A stretch of DNA of 17,223 bases from Desulfuromonadaceae bacterium (GCA_016744555.1 JADGED010000028.1:1-17223); one strand, 5' to 3'. Positions 1 through 8,846 are shown, counted from the stretch's first letter. The notes: a model not told the origin generated them from the letters alone. A program made the numbers and translations.

Positions 1-141
1 GTATTCATGCGTTTCTACAGTAGGTTCATTTGTTTTAATTAATGACTTTAGATGATTGTAATCAATATCACCTGTTATATTTCGCACATATTCAAGCATA
101 TTATTTGTGTATGCTAATTTTAAATCTATCATTTCAACCAT
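1..141 (-). CDS. Partial hypothetical protein, 5' end only
   Basis: An uninterrupted reading frame of 47 codons runs from ATG at 141 off the left edge of the window, beginning MVEMIDLKLAYTNN. A GTG at 156, four bases after the mshG stop, is in frame and could be the start by translational restart; neither start has a clear Shine-Dalgarno. I do not recognise the product. It has no signal peptide, no pilin-type N-terminus and no membrane segment in the visible part, so it is not an obvious pseudopilin. In Vibrio the gene after mshG is the poorly characterised mshF, but no similarity can be claimed. The DNA is clearly more AT-rich (33 G/C in the first 120 bases) than the neighbouring msh genes, so the frame may be open partly by chance or may belong to acquired DNA. 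Confidence 0.4.
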   Translation of the reverse strand, partial: MVEMIDLKLAYTNNMLEYVRNITGDIDYNHLKSLIKTNEPTVETHEY

Positions 142-160
142 TAAATTATATGTCACTAAT

Positions 161-1384
161 TTAACGCATAGTACTGCCCAAATTCCACATCGGCAAGAAT
201 ACTCCCATCGCCAAAATCAAAACCATCACCCCAATAACTATAATTAGAATAGGCTCAATCGCACTAGAAAGATTTTTTAGATCGTACTCAACTTCGCGCT
301 CATAGAAATCGGCGACGTCATTTAGCATCGTATCGACAGAGCCAGACTCCTCCCCTACCGCCAACATCTGCAGGACCAGCGGAGTGAACATTCCAGTTTG
401 CGTAGCACTACGGGTAAGAGTGTCGCCACGCTCTATACCATTGCGAATCTGTTCTATTTTTCCACCAATATAGCTATTACTCACGGCTCGTGAAGTAAAG
501 CCTAACGCCTGAGACAGGGGGATTCCGGCAGTGTAACTCATATTAAAGCCACGAGAAAACCGTGCCAAAGTTGCACGTAAGAGGATATCTCCAACTAACG
601 GAATTTTTAATTTGTAGCGATCCCAAACATAAAGCCCACGTTCCGTCTTTAATGCTCGTTTTACCAAAATGACACTGAGGATTAATAGCCCCAAGAGGAC
701 ATACCAAAAATTTTGCATAAAACTGGAAAGTCCCATTAAAATTCTTGTGGCTAAAGGCAGTTCAGCACCAAGCCCAGCAAATACTTTTTCAAATGCAGGA
801 ATTACAAACAAGCTGATAATCGTTATGGCAATTGATATTGCAATAACGACAAAGGTTGGATAGCGTAACGCTGCCTTAACCCTACTTATGGTCTCTTTTT
901 CGCGCTCAAAATAGATTGCGAGTTGCATAAATACTTCATCTAGCTTGCCGGTCACTTCACCGACCTGTACCATACGACAAAGTAGTGGGGGAAATACGTC
1001 ACGATTTCGGCTAAAGGCTCCAGAGAGATCCATGCCAGACTCTAAGTCTTCAACTACTGTCCTCAGAGCATCACCCAAGGTTTGATTTCTTGAAGTTTCC
1101 ACCAAGCCTTTAATTGCTCTAATCAATGCTACTCCAGAAGAGCTAAGGGTATACATCTGCCGACAAAACAAAATTAAATCATCTAATTTAACTTTACTTT
1201 TCCGCTTGCTACGGAAATATTTACCAATATCTAACTGCTCTTTTTTTTCTATCTGACTAATTTTTATTGGTGTCGCATTGCGGTTAGCAAACTGGGTCGC
1301 TAGAGCATCGGCAGAAATCGCCTCGGTCTCGCCTTCTAACAGCGTGCCATCAACATCTCTTGCTTTATATTTAAATAATGGCAT
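161..1384 (-). CDS. mshG: MSHA-type inner-membrane platform protein (T2SF/PilC family)
   Basis: This 407-residue polytopic protein belongs to the GspF/PilC/MshG family, which forms the inner-membrane platform on which the assembly ATPase acts. The N-terminus MPLFKYKARDVDGTL is the usual family opening. Two T2SF domains are visible at about residues 70-193 and 273-395, each with its marker (VGEVTGKLDEV at 141 and VGEESGSVDTML at 343). Membrane segments lie near 174-196, 222-243 and 377-398. Length is normal for the family. AGGT lies about 8 bases before the ATG. It follows mshE after 78 bases in the same direction and is the last msh gene in the window. MshG rather than PilC or GspF is chosen from the gene order. 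Confidence 0.9.
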   Translation of the reverse strand: MPLFKYKARDVDGTLLEGETEAISADALATQFANRNATPIKISQIEKKEQLDIGKYFRSKRKSKVKLDDLILFCRQMYTLSSSGVALIRAIKGLVETSRNQTLGDALRTVVEDLESGMDLSGAFSRNRDVFPPLLCRMVQVGEVTGKLDEVFMQLAIYFEREKETISRVKAALRYPTFVVIAISIAITIISLFVIPAFEKVFAGLGAELPLATRILMGLSSFMQNFWYVLLGLLILSVILVKRALKTERGLYVWDRYKLKIPLVGDILLRATLARFSRGFNMSYTAGIPLSQALGFTSRAVSNSYIGGKIEQIRNGIERGDTLTRSATQTGMFTPLVLQMLAVGEESGSVDTMLNDVADFYEREVEYDLKNLSSAIEPILIIVIGVMVLILAMGVFLPMWNLGSTMR

Positions 1385-1462
1385 TGCATTTACCTATTTC
1401 TAATGTAGCACTATGATTATAGTATTTTTCAGTAAGTTGCAGGGGCAAGCACTGCACCGCTA

Positions 1463-3199
1463 CTAGGTTCCAACTTCACCGGCGATGCGTAAAACTTCAT
1501 CCATACTGGTAATGCCATTAGTTGCCAAAACTAAAGCGCTATCTGCCAACGTCACAAACTGTGGCAAACCATTAGCAATTTTAGCAAATTCTGCACTATC
1601 ATTACGGCGAAGGGCATCTGCCAACTCAAAGTTTATCTCTAACAATTCAAATATACCGACTCGACCACTATAGCCGGTGTTATTACAACCGGGACAACCA
1701 CGCCCCTTTTTAAATTCAACCTGCCCTACCTCGTAATCTACACGCCCACTATAACCCTCTAGCCAAGACTTGGTTGCCGGTTCAAGAGGGTCGGTCACAA
1801 CACAACTTTCACATATTTTACGGACCAGTCGCTGTGCCATTACTGCGCGCAAAGAACTCGCAACAACGTAACCTTTGGCTCCCATTTCAATTAAGCGCAA
1901 AGCGGTACTTATTGCATCATTAGTGTGTAGAGTAGATAAAACCAAGTGACCAGTCATCGCAGCCCGCAGGGCGATGTCACTTGTCTCTTTATCACGCATC
2001 TCACCAACCATAACAATGTCGGGATCTTGGCGCAATCCAGCTCGTAAAACTCGGGCAAAATCGAGACCGATTTTTGGATATACCTGAACCTGATTAATAC
2101 GGGGCAAACGGTACTCAACTGGGTCCTCAACAGTTATTACCTTTTTCTCTTCACTATTAAGCTCATTTAAAGCACCGTAAAGTGTAGTAGTTTTACCGCT
2201 ACCAGTTGGACCAGTAACAAGTACCAACCCGTGAGGCTGGTGTAGTTGCTGCCGAAATCGCCGCAACAAAGATGGCGGCATACCGACATGCTCAAGCTGT
2301 AAAATTCCACTCGACTGGTCAAGGAGACGCATTACCACTGACTCGCCATGTTGTAGCGGCATAGTGGAGAGGCGAATATCGACACTGCGACCTTTTACTC
2401 GTACATTAAAGCGACCATCCTGTGGCAATCGACGCTCCGAGATATCGAGTCCACACACTAATTTCAAACGTGAAACAAGTGCTTGCGCTATCCTCTTTTC
2501 CTTCATTACCTGTTCATGCAGCACACCATCAATCCGTTGCCTGATGCGCCAAACTTTTTCATCTGGCTCAATATGAATATCGGAAGCACCAACCTGAACT
2601 GCATCTTCAAATAATGATTTAAGCAACCGAACCACTGGAGCATCTTCAACGTCGGTTTCTATTAATAGTTGCTCAAGGTTAGCATCGCCATGCGACAGCT
2701 CCTCACCTAACTCTTCGGCAATATTTACAATTTCTTGTGTTCGTCGATAAACAGTATCTATCGCTTTAAGCAGTTCAGACTCATAAACAACAGCTAAGGT
2801 AACTGGCTGCTTAAGAATCTTAGTCAACTCATCATATGCATAAATATCGGTTGGGTCAGCAACGCCGACAAGCAATCGATTTTCTTCTTGATTCAACACC
2901 ACAGCACGAAACCGCCGTGCAGCAGTTTCTGGTAACAATCGTACAACCTCGGGCTTATAATTATAGTGCTTTAGGTCGATGAACTGCAGGTTCATCTGAT
3001 TGGCTAGAAATTCATGGAATTGCTGTGACGTGACCAACCCAAGTTCGATAAGGGTATTACCAAGCTTATTTCCGGTCTTTTTTTGGGTAGCCAACGCTCC
3101 CATCAATTGCTCGTCGGTAATAATCCCATTTTTAACGAGAAGGTCACCTATCCGAATTTTTTGCCTTAACGCTTTCGGTTTTGAATTATCCGTCGCCAT
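1463..3199 (-). CDS. mshE: MSHA-type assembly ATPase with c-di-GMP-binding MshEN domain
   Basis: Secretion/pilus extension ATPase of the GspE/PilB/MshE family, which powers fibre assembly from the cytoplasmic face. Numbered from the ATG at 3199 (578 residues), it has Walker A GPTGSGKTT at 330-338, Walker B with DIVMVGEMRD from 394, the MTGHLVLSTLHTND His box from 415, and a zinc tetracysteine C463/C466/C502/C505. The N-terminus carries two 24-residue MshEN repeats (16-39 RIGDLL..LATQ and 45-68 KLGNTL..LANQ) with a five-residue spacer; this arrangement binds cyclic di-GMP in characterised MshE proteins. A TTG at 3202 could also start translation, but GGATGG lies better spaced from the ATG. It follows mshN after about 26 bases. 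PilB proteins can carry related domains, so the MshE name rests on the gene order. Confidence 0.93.
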   Translation of the reverse strand: MATDNSKPKALRQKIRIGDLLVKNGIITDEQLMGALATQKKTGNKLGNTLIELGLVTSQQFHEFLANQMNLQFIDLKHYNYKPEVVRLLPETAARRFRAVVLNQEENRLLVGVADPTDIYAYDELTKILKQPVTLAVVYESELLKAIDTVYRRTQEIVNIAEELGEELSHGDANLEQLLIETDVEDAPVVRLLKSLFEDAVQVGASDIHIEPDEKVWRIRQRIDGVLHEQVMKEKRIAQALVSRLKLVCGLDISERRLPQDGRFNVRVKGRSVDIRLSTMPLQHGESVVMRLLDQSSGILQLEHVGMPPSLLRRFRQQLHQPHGLVLVTGPTGSGKTTTLYGALNELNSEEKKVITVEDPVEYRLPRINQVQVYPKIGLDFARVLRAGLRQDPDIVMVGEMRDKETSDIALRAAMTGHLVLSTLHTNDAISTALRLIEMGAKGYVVASSLRAVMAQRLVRKICESCVVTDPLEPATKSWLEGYSGRVDYEVGQVEFKKGRGCPGCNNTGYSGRVGIFELLEINFELADALRRNDSAEFAKIANGLPQFVTLADSALVLATNGITSMDEVLRIAGEVGT

Positions 3200-3225
3200 C
3201 AATCACCATCCATTTATTTATTGAT

Positions 3226-4527
3226 TTATAATTGCTGTAGCCGTTGAGCACTATAGTTACGCAAACGGTCTTCCAAGTTAGGCAACGCCATCGCTGTTCT
3301 GTATGCTTTGCCAGCTTCTACATATTTACCACTTTGATCAAGCGTTAAAGCCATCCCAAACCACCAAATTGCGGCATCAGGCTTCACCTTTAATAAAAGG
3401 TCATATGTTCTACTGGCTGCACCGAATTGACCAGATTCCTGCTGTAACGCTGCCAACAGAGCATGATACTCTAAATCTACATTAATCGCCGGGACTGGCT
3501 TAGTTTGCAAAATGTCAATAGCTGCTAAAAACTGCTGTTGCTGCAAAAGTAATCGCGCTAAAGTTTTACGCAAAAGCGGGTTTGCCGGCTGCAGTACTAG
3601 CCCTTGGCGCAAAACCTCTTTGCCTTGATCGACATGTTGTTGCCGCAACAACAAGTTAGCTAGATGTAGACGTGCATCCAACAACAATGGTTCTAACTGT
3701 AATGCACTACTAAAATGCCCCTTTGCTATTTCATTTTTTCCATTTTCAAGGGCGAAAACACCCTGTTTTAATAATTGCTTATATGGGTTAGGCCTATTGG
3801 TGTTTTTACTTAGTTCTGCCACCACAACTGGTGCAGTTTCTCTTTTCGGAGAGTTTTCAGGAATTACTGCTACAAATGGATCTACAATTAATAGTTCAGG
3901 CACAGTCGTTACCGGAATATCTATATCAATTAATAGTTGATAACCACTAGCAGCAAGGTCTACCAATTTAAAACTTTCCACCTTGGCGTCACTATCCATG
4001 TCAACCAGAAGCTGCAATATATCTTTTTGTGGCAACAGACTAATCCGTTGCAAGATAGCCCCACTAAGTTCAGGGATCGAAAAATCGCTACCTAGCAAAG
4101 TATCACTAAAACTAATCACCAATTGTGCGCTAGCAGAACCATTTGGCAACAATTGATATTCTGGGAATTTATCAAAAGACAGCCGGATAGTGGCATGATT
4201 GTCAGTTTCTACAGCTTTCAGAGCAAGCAAACTAGTTTTCCCAGTAATAGCAACACTTTTAGGTACCACACTAGGAATAATAGCGAGAGCGTTTGTCACA
4301 CTAGTTTCAATTTCCTTGTTAACAACTTTCTCCAACTTACCTTCTGGTGCTGACTGAATTCCAAACCATATAGCCGTAGCAATAGCAACTCCTGCAATAA
4401 CTAACAACAATGTCTTTACTGGTCTTGCCTTAGCTACAACAACTGGTGCTTCACTACTGGTAACCTCAGCTTCATTTTGTTTCCGCTGTTTTTCTAAATC
4501 GCGCAACATCTCATTAATCAAACTCAT
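3226..4527 (-). CDS. mshN: MshN-like TPR protein with membrane anchor and AMIN-like domain
   Basis: A 433-residue bitopic protein opening MSLINEMLRDLEKQRKQ, the start typical of MshN/GspB-like proteins. A single membrane segment spans about 38-58, putting most of the protein in the periplasm. Residues about 98-203 are beta-rich and look like an AMIN domain (the fold PilQ and amidases use on peptidoglycan), though this is only a pattern judgement. After a Pro-rich linker, tetratricopeptide-like repeats fill about 246-430. The ATG overlaps the mshM stop in an ATGA, which implies translational coupling, and mshE follows closely. MshN and the ATPase MshM are thought to work together on secretin or cell-wall insertion, as GspA/GspB do in type II secretion; that is inference here. 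Assignment is good for family and position, weaker for function. Confidence 0.82.
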   Translation of the reverse strand: MSLINEMLRDLEKQRKQNEAEVTSSEAPVVVAKARPVKTLLLVIAGVAIATAIWFGIQSAPEGKLEKVVNKEIETSVTNALAIIPSVVPKSVAITGKTSLLALKAVETDNHATIRLSFDKFPEYQLLPNGSASAQLVISFSDTLLGSDFSIPELSGAILQRISLLPQKDILQLLVDMDSDAKVESFKLVDLAASGYQLLIDIDIPVTTVPELLIVDPFVAVIPENSPKRETAPVVVAELSKNTNRPNPYKQLLKQGVFALENGKNEIAKGHFSSALQLEPLLLDARLHLANLLLRQQHVDQGKEVLRQGLVLQPANPLLRKTLARLLLQQQQFLAAIDILQTKPVPAINVDLEYHALLAALQQESGQFGAASRTYDLLLKVKPDAAIWWFGMALTLDQSGKYVEAGKAYRTAMALPNLEDRLRNYSAQRLQQL

Positions 4528-5432
4528 TTCAGTGCCCCAAAAATGAGTAGCGTCACCATCGCTACCATAGTAACCAACCCTAACTCCAAAACGTAACGTG
4601 GAAAAAAACTTCGCCGAGAGACATTTACCCCAGCAGTATCTTTAATTGCAGCCTTTATGATTCTGTGCCCGATATTTCTCTCCCCCTTACCATAAGCAAG
4701 CAAAAACGCTTTGTGGCTCAAAATATTAATTAACCGTGGCACCCCATTGCTTGATCGATGTAATAATTTCATCGCCGCAGCAGTAAATGGGTTTGCACCG
4801 TGAAAACCAGCGACCTGCAAACGATATTGAAGATAAGCCGAAAGTTCCTGTAGTTGTAATGGTTCTAAAGTGTAGGCAAATGTTATCCTTTGCCGCAACT
4901 GTCGTAATTTACCTTCTGCCAGTCGCTGCTCAAACTCAGGCTGAGCAAAGAAGAAAATATGCAATAACTTTTCTTTTTCCGTTTCTAAATTGCTAAGCAA
5001 ACGTAACGATTCAAGGCTTTTATGTGGCATGGCTTGAGCTTCATCGATCAACACTACCAATGGGCGCTGTGCTTCATGTAAACGAACCAATTCAGCAAAA
5101 ATCCCCTGTTGTAATTGTTGTAACGATGCATCGGCAGGAAAATCCAGGCATAAATCGTGACTAATTGCCTGATATAATTCAAGTGGGGTTAAAAGAGGAT
5201 TAGGCAAATAGGCAATTGCACAGTCGTGCTGGAGGATTTTCAACAATTGCCGACACAAAAGGGTCTTTCCTGTACCTACCTCACCGGTTACTCGAACAAA
5301 CCCTTCACCATTACGCAAAGCTACCAGTAGCACATTAAGTGCCTCCTGATGCCCACTGAAACGATAAAAATATTCGGTATCTGGGGTTAGGGAAAAAGGT
5401 CTTTCCCGTAGGCCAAAGAACTGTTCATACAT
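4524..5432 (-). CDS. mshM: ExeA/GspA-type AAA ATPase of the msh locus
   Basis: A 302-residue ATPase of the ExeA/MshM family. The opening MYEQFFGLRERPFSLTPD is characteristic; Walker A is GEVGTGKT at 50-57 and Walker B is LVVLIDEAQ at 125-133. A hydrophobic segment at about 280-299 ends the protein and probably anchors it in the inner membrane. Unlike ExeA/GspA there is no periplasmic peptidoglycan-binding extension; that role may fall to the next protein, MshN, whose ATG overlaps this stop codon. The start at 5432 has only a weak AGGT upstream. It follows mshL after a 91-base gap. ATPase family is certain; the exact role in secretin assembly is inferred from GspA/GspB. Confidence 0.9.
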   Translation of the reverse strand: MYEQFFGLRERPFSLTPDTEYFYRFSGHQEALNVLLVALRNGEGFVRVTGEVGTGKTLLCRQLLKILQHDCAIAYLPNPLLTPLELYQAISHDLCLDFPADASLQQLQQGIFAELVRLHEAQRPLVVLIDEAQAMPHKSLESLRLLSNLETEKEKLLHIFFFAQPEFEQRLAEGKLRQLRQRITFAYTLEPLQLQELSAYLQYRLQVAGFHGANPFTAAAMKLLHRSSNGVPRLINILSHKAFLLAYGKGERNIGHRIIKAAIKDTAGVNVSRRSFFPRYVLELGLVTMVAMVTLLIFGALK

Positions 5433-5523
5433 ATGGTGTCAACCTAGCAGTAAAAACTGCCAACATATTTAATTAATCTTAACCTTACAAAAACAAGATG
5501 CAGAAAAACCTCCGAAATGGTTA

Positions 5524-7218
5524 TCAAAATTTACGCCATTGCTGCTGTAACTCTGGCGCCAAGTTATCAATCCGCTGCCTCGAAGCATCAATGCTAGTTT
5601 TCCAATCTGCGTTACTCTCAATAACTTGAGGTTGTAACAAAATAACAAGCTCACTTTTGCTTGAGGTTGACTTAGTGTGGCGAAACAGTGCTCCCAAGCC
5701 AGGGATATCACTCAAAATAGGGACGCCTGACTCTTTTTCATCCGTGGTTTCCTTCATTAAACCACCAATTACTACCAGTTGCCCATTTCTAGCATAAACC
5801 ACACTATCAGATTCCCTTATTGTGCTATAGGCAAGCGGGATATCCTGATCACTTATTCGCTTAGTTTGATCAACGACTTCACTTACTGATGGGTGAATAT
5901 GGAGGGTGATCCCACCACTAACATCAATTTGCGGCGTCACATCTAGGGCAATGCCAGAAAAGAATGGTGTTAAGGTGATATCTGAAGTTGTTGTAGTGGT
6001 AGTGCCAGTAGTGCTGTCGCTGGAAATGTCTGTTACAAAAAACTCATCTGATCCAACTTTGATGACCGCTTTTTGATTGTTTATAGTTGAGATACGTGGA
6101 CTAGATAACACTTGTACATCGCCCTGACCTTCGAGCATTTCGACAAAACCCTGAAAATCATTCAAGTCCAATGCAAGACTAAATACTCCACCGAAAGCAA
6201 GAGAATCCAAACTATTTGGTAAAACTCCTCCAGGAGTTAAGTTACCACTATTTCCTGCACTTTCCGAAAAGCCATTATCAAAAACCGAACCACCGCCAGT
6301 CTGTCCAGCTAAAACACTTTTGCCACTACTTGGATTACCTAAAGCAGCCCAATTTATTCCAGCTTGAAAGCCATCAGCTAAGCGTACTTCAATAATTTTG
6401 GCTTCAAGGATAACCTGACGCTGCATATTTCCTTGAATTGACTGCAAATATTCCTCTACCATCCGCAGTTCGTCAGGCATAGCAACGACTACGACTACAC
6501 TCGCCATTGGCTGGACGATAACTTTACGACCATTTTCGCGACCTATCATCCCATTTATAGCAGCCCGTAATTCTGTCCAAAAGTCTGCTATCGATTCGGT
6601 GTCGATTTGGCTCCCAGTACTAGAGCTTTCACTACTATCACTGTCGCTATCATCTGAACCACCGCTTTCGCTCACTTGACCAGAACTCACTCGAGTTTGT
6701 GAAACCCCCTTACGAACTAAATTGAGATAGTTAACTTGAAAGGTGCGTGCCTGCATCCCCGCAGACATAATCTGATAAGTGTTACCAGTTTTTATATATG
6801 GGTATCCGTAGACGTTACGCACTACCTGTAAAACTTCAGCAATGGTTGTATTTTTCAAATCTACAGTAATGTCACCATCGACATCAGGATGAACAACCAT
6901 CCCGTATGAGCTACCCTCGACTAAGCTCATAAAAAAATCGCGTGCAGGAACTTTGCTTGCAGCAATATCAAAACTACTTTCGGTTTCAACCTCCGGAGTG
7001 ACAAAAACATCCTGTGGAGCTGGTATCAGTGCCGAACGGATGTCTGCTGGTGGTGGAATTGCAGCTTTAGTAGCTGGCAAAGTGGGTTCTGCCAATTCAT
7101 GGCGCATAGAATCTATTGGTGCACCACCACGGGGAGGTGGAGCACACCCCGCTAACAACAGCAAGCAAATCAGGCCAGCAACAACAATTTGGCACTGATT
7201 AAATAACGACAATCTCAC
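5524..7218 (-). CDS. mshL: MSHA-type outer-membrane secretin lipoprotein
   Basis: A 564-residue secretin that would form the outer-membrane channel. A lipoprotein signal is visible: hydrophobic residues 11-23 then LLAGC with lipidated Cys25, suggesting the protein pilots itself to the outer membrane. A Pro-rich linker leads to an STN/N0-like domain near 83-135 and an N1-type domain from about 150, interrupted by a Ser/Asp/Gly-rich loop at about 178-203. The C-terminal secretin domain occupies about 268-535 and contains the signature VPILSDIPGLGALF at 499-512. A Thr/Ser-rich stretch at 400-413 lies in the barrel. Translation starts at GTG 7218 with AAGGGAG six bases upstream, and the start overlaps the mshK stop by four bases. 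Confidence 0.93.
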   Translation of the reverse strand: MRLSLFNQCQIVVAGLICLLLLAGCAPPPRGGAPIDSMRHELAEPTLPATKAAIPPPADIRSALIPAPQDVFVTPEVETESSFDIAASKVPARDFFMSLVEGSSYGMVVHPDVDGDITVDLKNTTIAEVLQVVRNVYGYPYIKTGNTYQIMSAGMQARTFQVNYLNLVRKGVSQTRVSSGQVSESGGSDDSDSDSSESSSTGSQIDTESIADFWTELRAAINGMIGRENGRKVIVQPMASVVVVVAMPDELRMVEEYLQSIQGNMQRQVILEAKIIEVRLADGFQAGINWAALGNPSSGKSVLAGQTGGGSVFDNGFSESAGNSGNLTPGGVLPNSLDSLAFGGVFSLALDLNDFQGFVEMLEGQGDVQVLSSPRISTINNQKAVIKVGSDEFFVTDISSDSTTGTTTTTTSDITLTPFFSGIALDVTPQIDVSGGITLHIHPSVSEVVDQTKRISDQDIPLAYSTIRESDSVVYARNGQLVVIGGLMKETTDEKESGVPILSDIPGLGALFRHTKSTSSKSELVILLQPQVIESNADWKTSIDASRQRIDNLAPELQQQWRKF

Positions 7219-7592
7219 GGTTTGCTCCCTTTCTCGATACCCTTTTGCGGAGATATCTTCTTCAAGCCGGTTCCAGCCCGACGCAATACCAATTTACCTT
7301 GACGGTTTTTCAATAAAACCTTATCCGCTTCAATTTTTTCGAGCCTGTAACCCGCAATAGTGTCACCACGCTGTAGCGAATCACCATTTATAATTGCAAC
7401 CTCACGGGCACGAGATATCAGCACTCCAGTCAGTTCCAATTCCTGCAAATGTAGTTTTTCTTTTACCGCAACAACAGGGCTATATTCAATCGGTCGCATC
7501 GGATCTAGCAATGCAGGTGGAGCGGCAATAGCACCCTTTGCTAGCAATAATAGCAATAACATGCCAGAAGTTAAATATGATCTGCTACCCAC
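7215..7592 (-). CDS. mshK: MshK-like periplasmic alignment-complex protein
   Basis: A 125-residue small protein with an N-terminal signal peptide (hydrophobic core at 11-18, likely cleavage around AIA-A at 23-24). After it comes the DPMRPIEY segment, resembling the DP-RP start of mature MshK and PilP/GspC-like proteins, then a short beta-rich HR-like domain (about 48-105) and a basic tail. Such proteins link the inner-membrane complex to the secretin. The GTG start at 7592 has GGAGGG eight bases upstream, and the gene overlaps the end of mshJ by eight bases and the start of mshL by four. Sequence divergence of this family is high, so the name rests on position between mshJ and mshL. Confidence 0.78.
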   Translation of the reverse strand: MGSRSYLTSGMLLLLLLAKGAIAAPPALLDPMRPIEYSPVVAVKEKLHLQELELTGVLISRAREVAIINGDSLQRGDTIAGYRLEKIEADKVLLKNRQGKLVLRRAGTGLKKISPQKGIEKGSKP

Positions 7593-8244
7593 CGATCCAA
7601 CCCTCCGTCAGGCTCAAAGTGTATACCTGTAACCGTACCGTAGTTTTTGGATACTCTAAACTTTCGATTGCTACTTGCTCCCAAACCATTGCCCGTGGAA
7701 GTTTCTCTAACTGTCTCAAATAGTTTAGCATGGTTAAATAATCACCAGAGAACTCAAGATTTAACCGATGTTTATACAGTGTAGGGACAACTGTTTTATC
7801 GTCAGTTGGAAGATCAAGGTTCAATCGTTCAGGGGCAATATTTTCAAGGCCAATTAACTGCAATTTTTTTTGTTGAGTAATAAGGCTTTTTAATAGCTCT
7901 GGCATATCACGTGGAGAAACAAGGTTGACAATGCTGGTTTCTAGTTGTTGCTGCAGTTGAGCCGATTCTGCTTCGAGTTCATCAAGTCGTAAACGATTGT
8001 TGCGATTAGGGTCACTTTCTTTACGCACCATAATTGCAGCTTCCTCGATAGCCATGTTTTCCAGATCTGATTTTAGGGTTATAACATCCTTGTTTGCTTT
8101 TTTTAGCTGCTTTGTAATCGGCTGCAGCAGCAGTGTATAAAGCAAAAAAACCACAACGGCAATAGCGCAAACCAGCAACACTATCCGCTCACGCTTTTCA
8201 CGTTGATCATACCACTGCATTAGTGAGAACGATGGTGGTTTCAT
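7585..8244 (-). CDS. mshJ: MshJ/PilO-like inner-membrane protein
   Basis: A 219-residue bitopic protein of the PilO/GspM class. A short cytoplasmic N-terminus is followed by one membrane segment (about 21-41), then a coiled coil of charged heptads (about 43-105) and an alpha/beta domain to the C-terminus. This architecture matches PilO partners of PilN in the alignment subcomplex. The ATG shares one base with the stop codon of the preceding mshI2 (TAATG), implying coupled translation of the two partners, and the 3' end overlaps mshK by eight bases. The family is poorly conserved, so assignment relies on topology and gene order. Confidence 0.8.
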   Translation of the reverse strand: MKPPSFSLMQWYDQREKRERIVLLVCAIAVVVFLLYTLLLQPITKQLKKANKDVITLKSDLENMAIEEAAIMVRKESDPNRNNRLRLDELEAESAQLQQQLETSIVNLVSPRDMPELLKSLITQQKKLQLIGLENIAPERLNLDLPTDDKTVVPTLYKHRLNLEFSGDYLTMLNYLRQLEKLPRAMVWEQVAIESLEYPKTTVRLQVYTLSLTEGWIGG

Positions 8245-8846
8245 TAATTCGCTCCCGCACCAGAATTAAGATTAAATTCTATTCTACCGCCCTGATCCTC
8301 AAGTCGTTTTAACTGTAGGCGAGAAAAAACCTTGCCCCCAAAAACATTCTTATCGCCCAGTAGTTTTAAATATTCAGGGATCTGCTCTGCCCTTACAGCA
8401 CTACCGGAAATATCTACCCCCTGCCCCGTCCGCAACAATGAGATTCGCCGCAACCAAACACCTGGTTGACGATAACGTGCCAAACCTTCCAAAGATCCTA
8501 AAATCATGTTATTCCCGGATTGCCTCTGTATAGAAAAATAATCGATGGCTTTTTTTTGGCCCTGAATCTCTCGTTCTAACCGAGTTATTTTTTCTTGCAA
8601 CAAAGGACTTACCTGACGCTGTGGATATTGCTTTTCCAAGCTAGCAATTCGTACCGCTAATACCTGCTTCTGTTGTTCCAGCGGAACAATTTGCTTTTGC
8701 AATGTTGTCGTTTGCCAATACTGAAAAGCAACAAAAGCCAGCATCACTAAACTCGTCGCCAACAAAACCAAGATAGCTAATCGTCCTTGAAAGGGTTCGG
8801 GCTTGTCAATCAAGACATCTTGGTAGAGATTAATTTGCTGACGCAT
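8244..8846 (-). CDS. mshI2: PilN-like MSHA biogenesis protein (MshI2)
   Basis: A 200-residue PilN-type protein starting MRQQINLYQD, whose INLY motif is the conserved cytoplasmic segment that docks into the PilM-like partner. A membrane segment follows at about 23-44, then a long coiled coil (about 45-105) and a small periplasmic alpha/beta domain. The frame is open eleven codons further upstream, but AGGAG ends seven bases before the ATG at 8846 and the conserved N-terminus starts there, so that start (or the adjacent ATG at 8849) is preferred. It overlaps the end of the PilM-like gene by 17 bases and mshJ by one base. PilN identity is firm; the I2 label follows the split of MshI into PilM- and PilN-like parts. 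Confidence 0.83.
   Translation of the reverse strand: MRQQINLYQDVLIDKPEPFQGRLAILVLLATSLVMLAFVAFQYWQTTTLQKQIVPLEQQKQVLAVRIASLEKQYPQRQVSPLLQEKITRLEREIQGQKKAIDYFSIQRQSGNNMILGSLEGLARYRQPGVWLRRISLLRTGQGVDISGSAVRAEQIPEYLKLLGDKNVFGGKVFSRLQLKRLEDQGGRIEFNLNSGAGAN

Noticed and set aside
1416..1421. Minus-strand TATAAT in the 78-base mshE-mshG gap as an internal promoter
   Set aside because: No acceptable -35 is found 15-19 bases upstream and the local sequence is AT-rich, so it is not called.
5469..5711. Minus-strand frame of 80 codons overlapping the 3' end of mshL
   Set aside because: It lies mostly inside mshL in another frame, with no family resemblance; the secretin C-terminus is clearly coded there instead.
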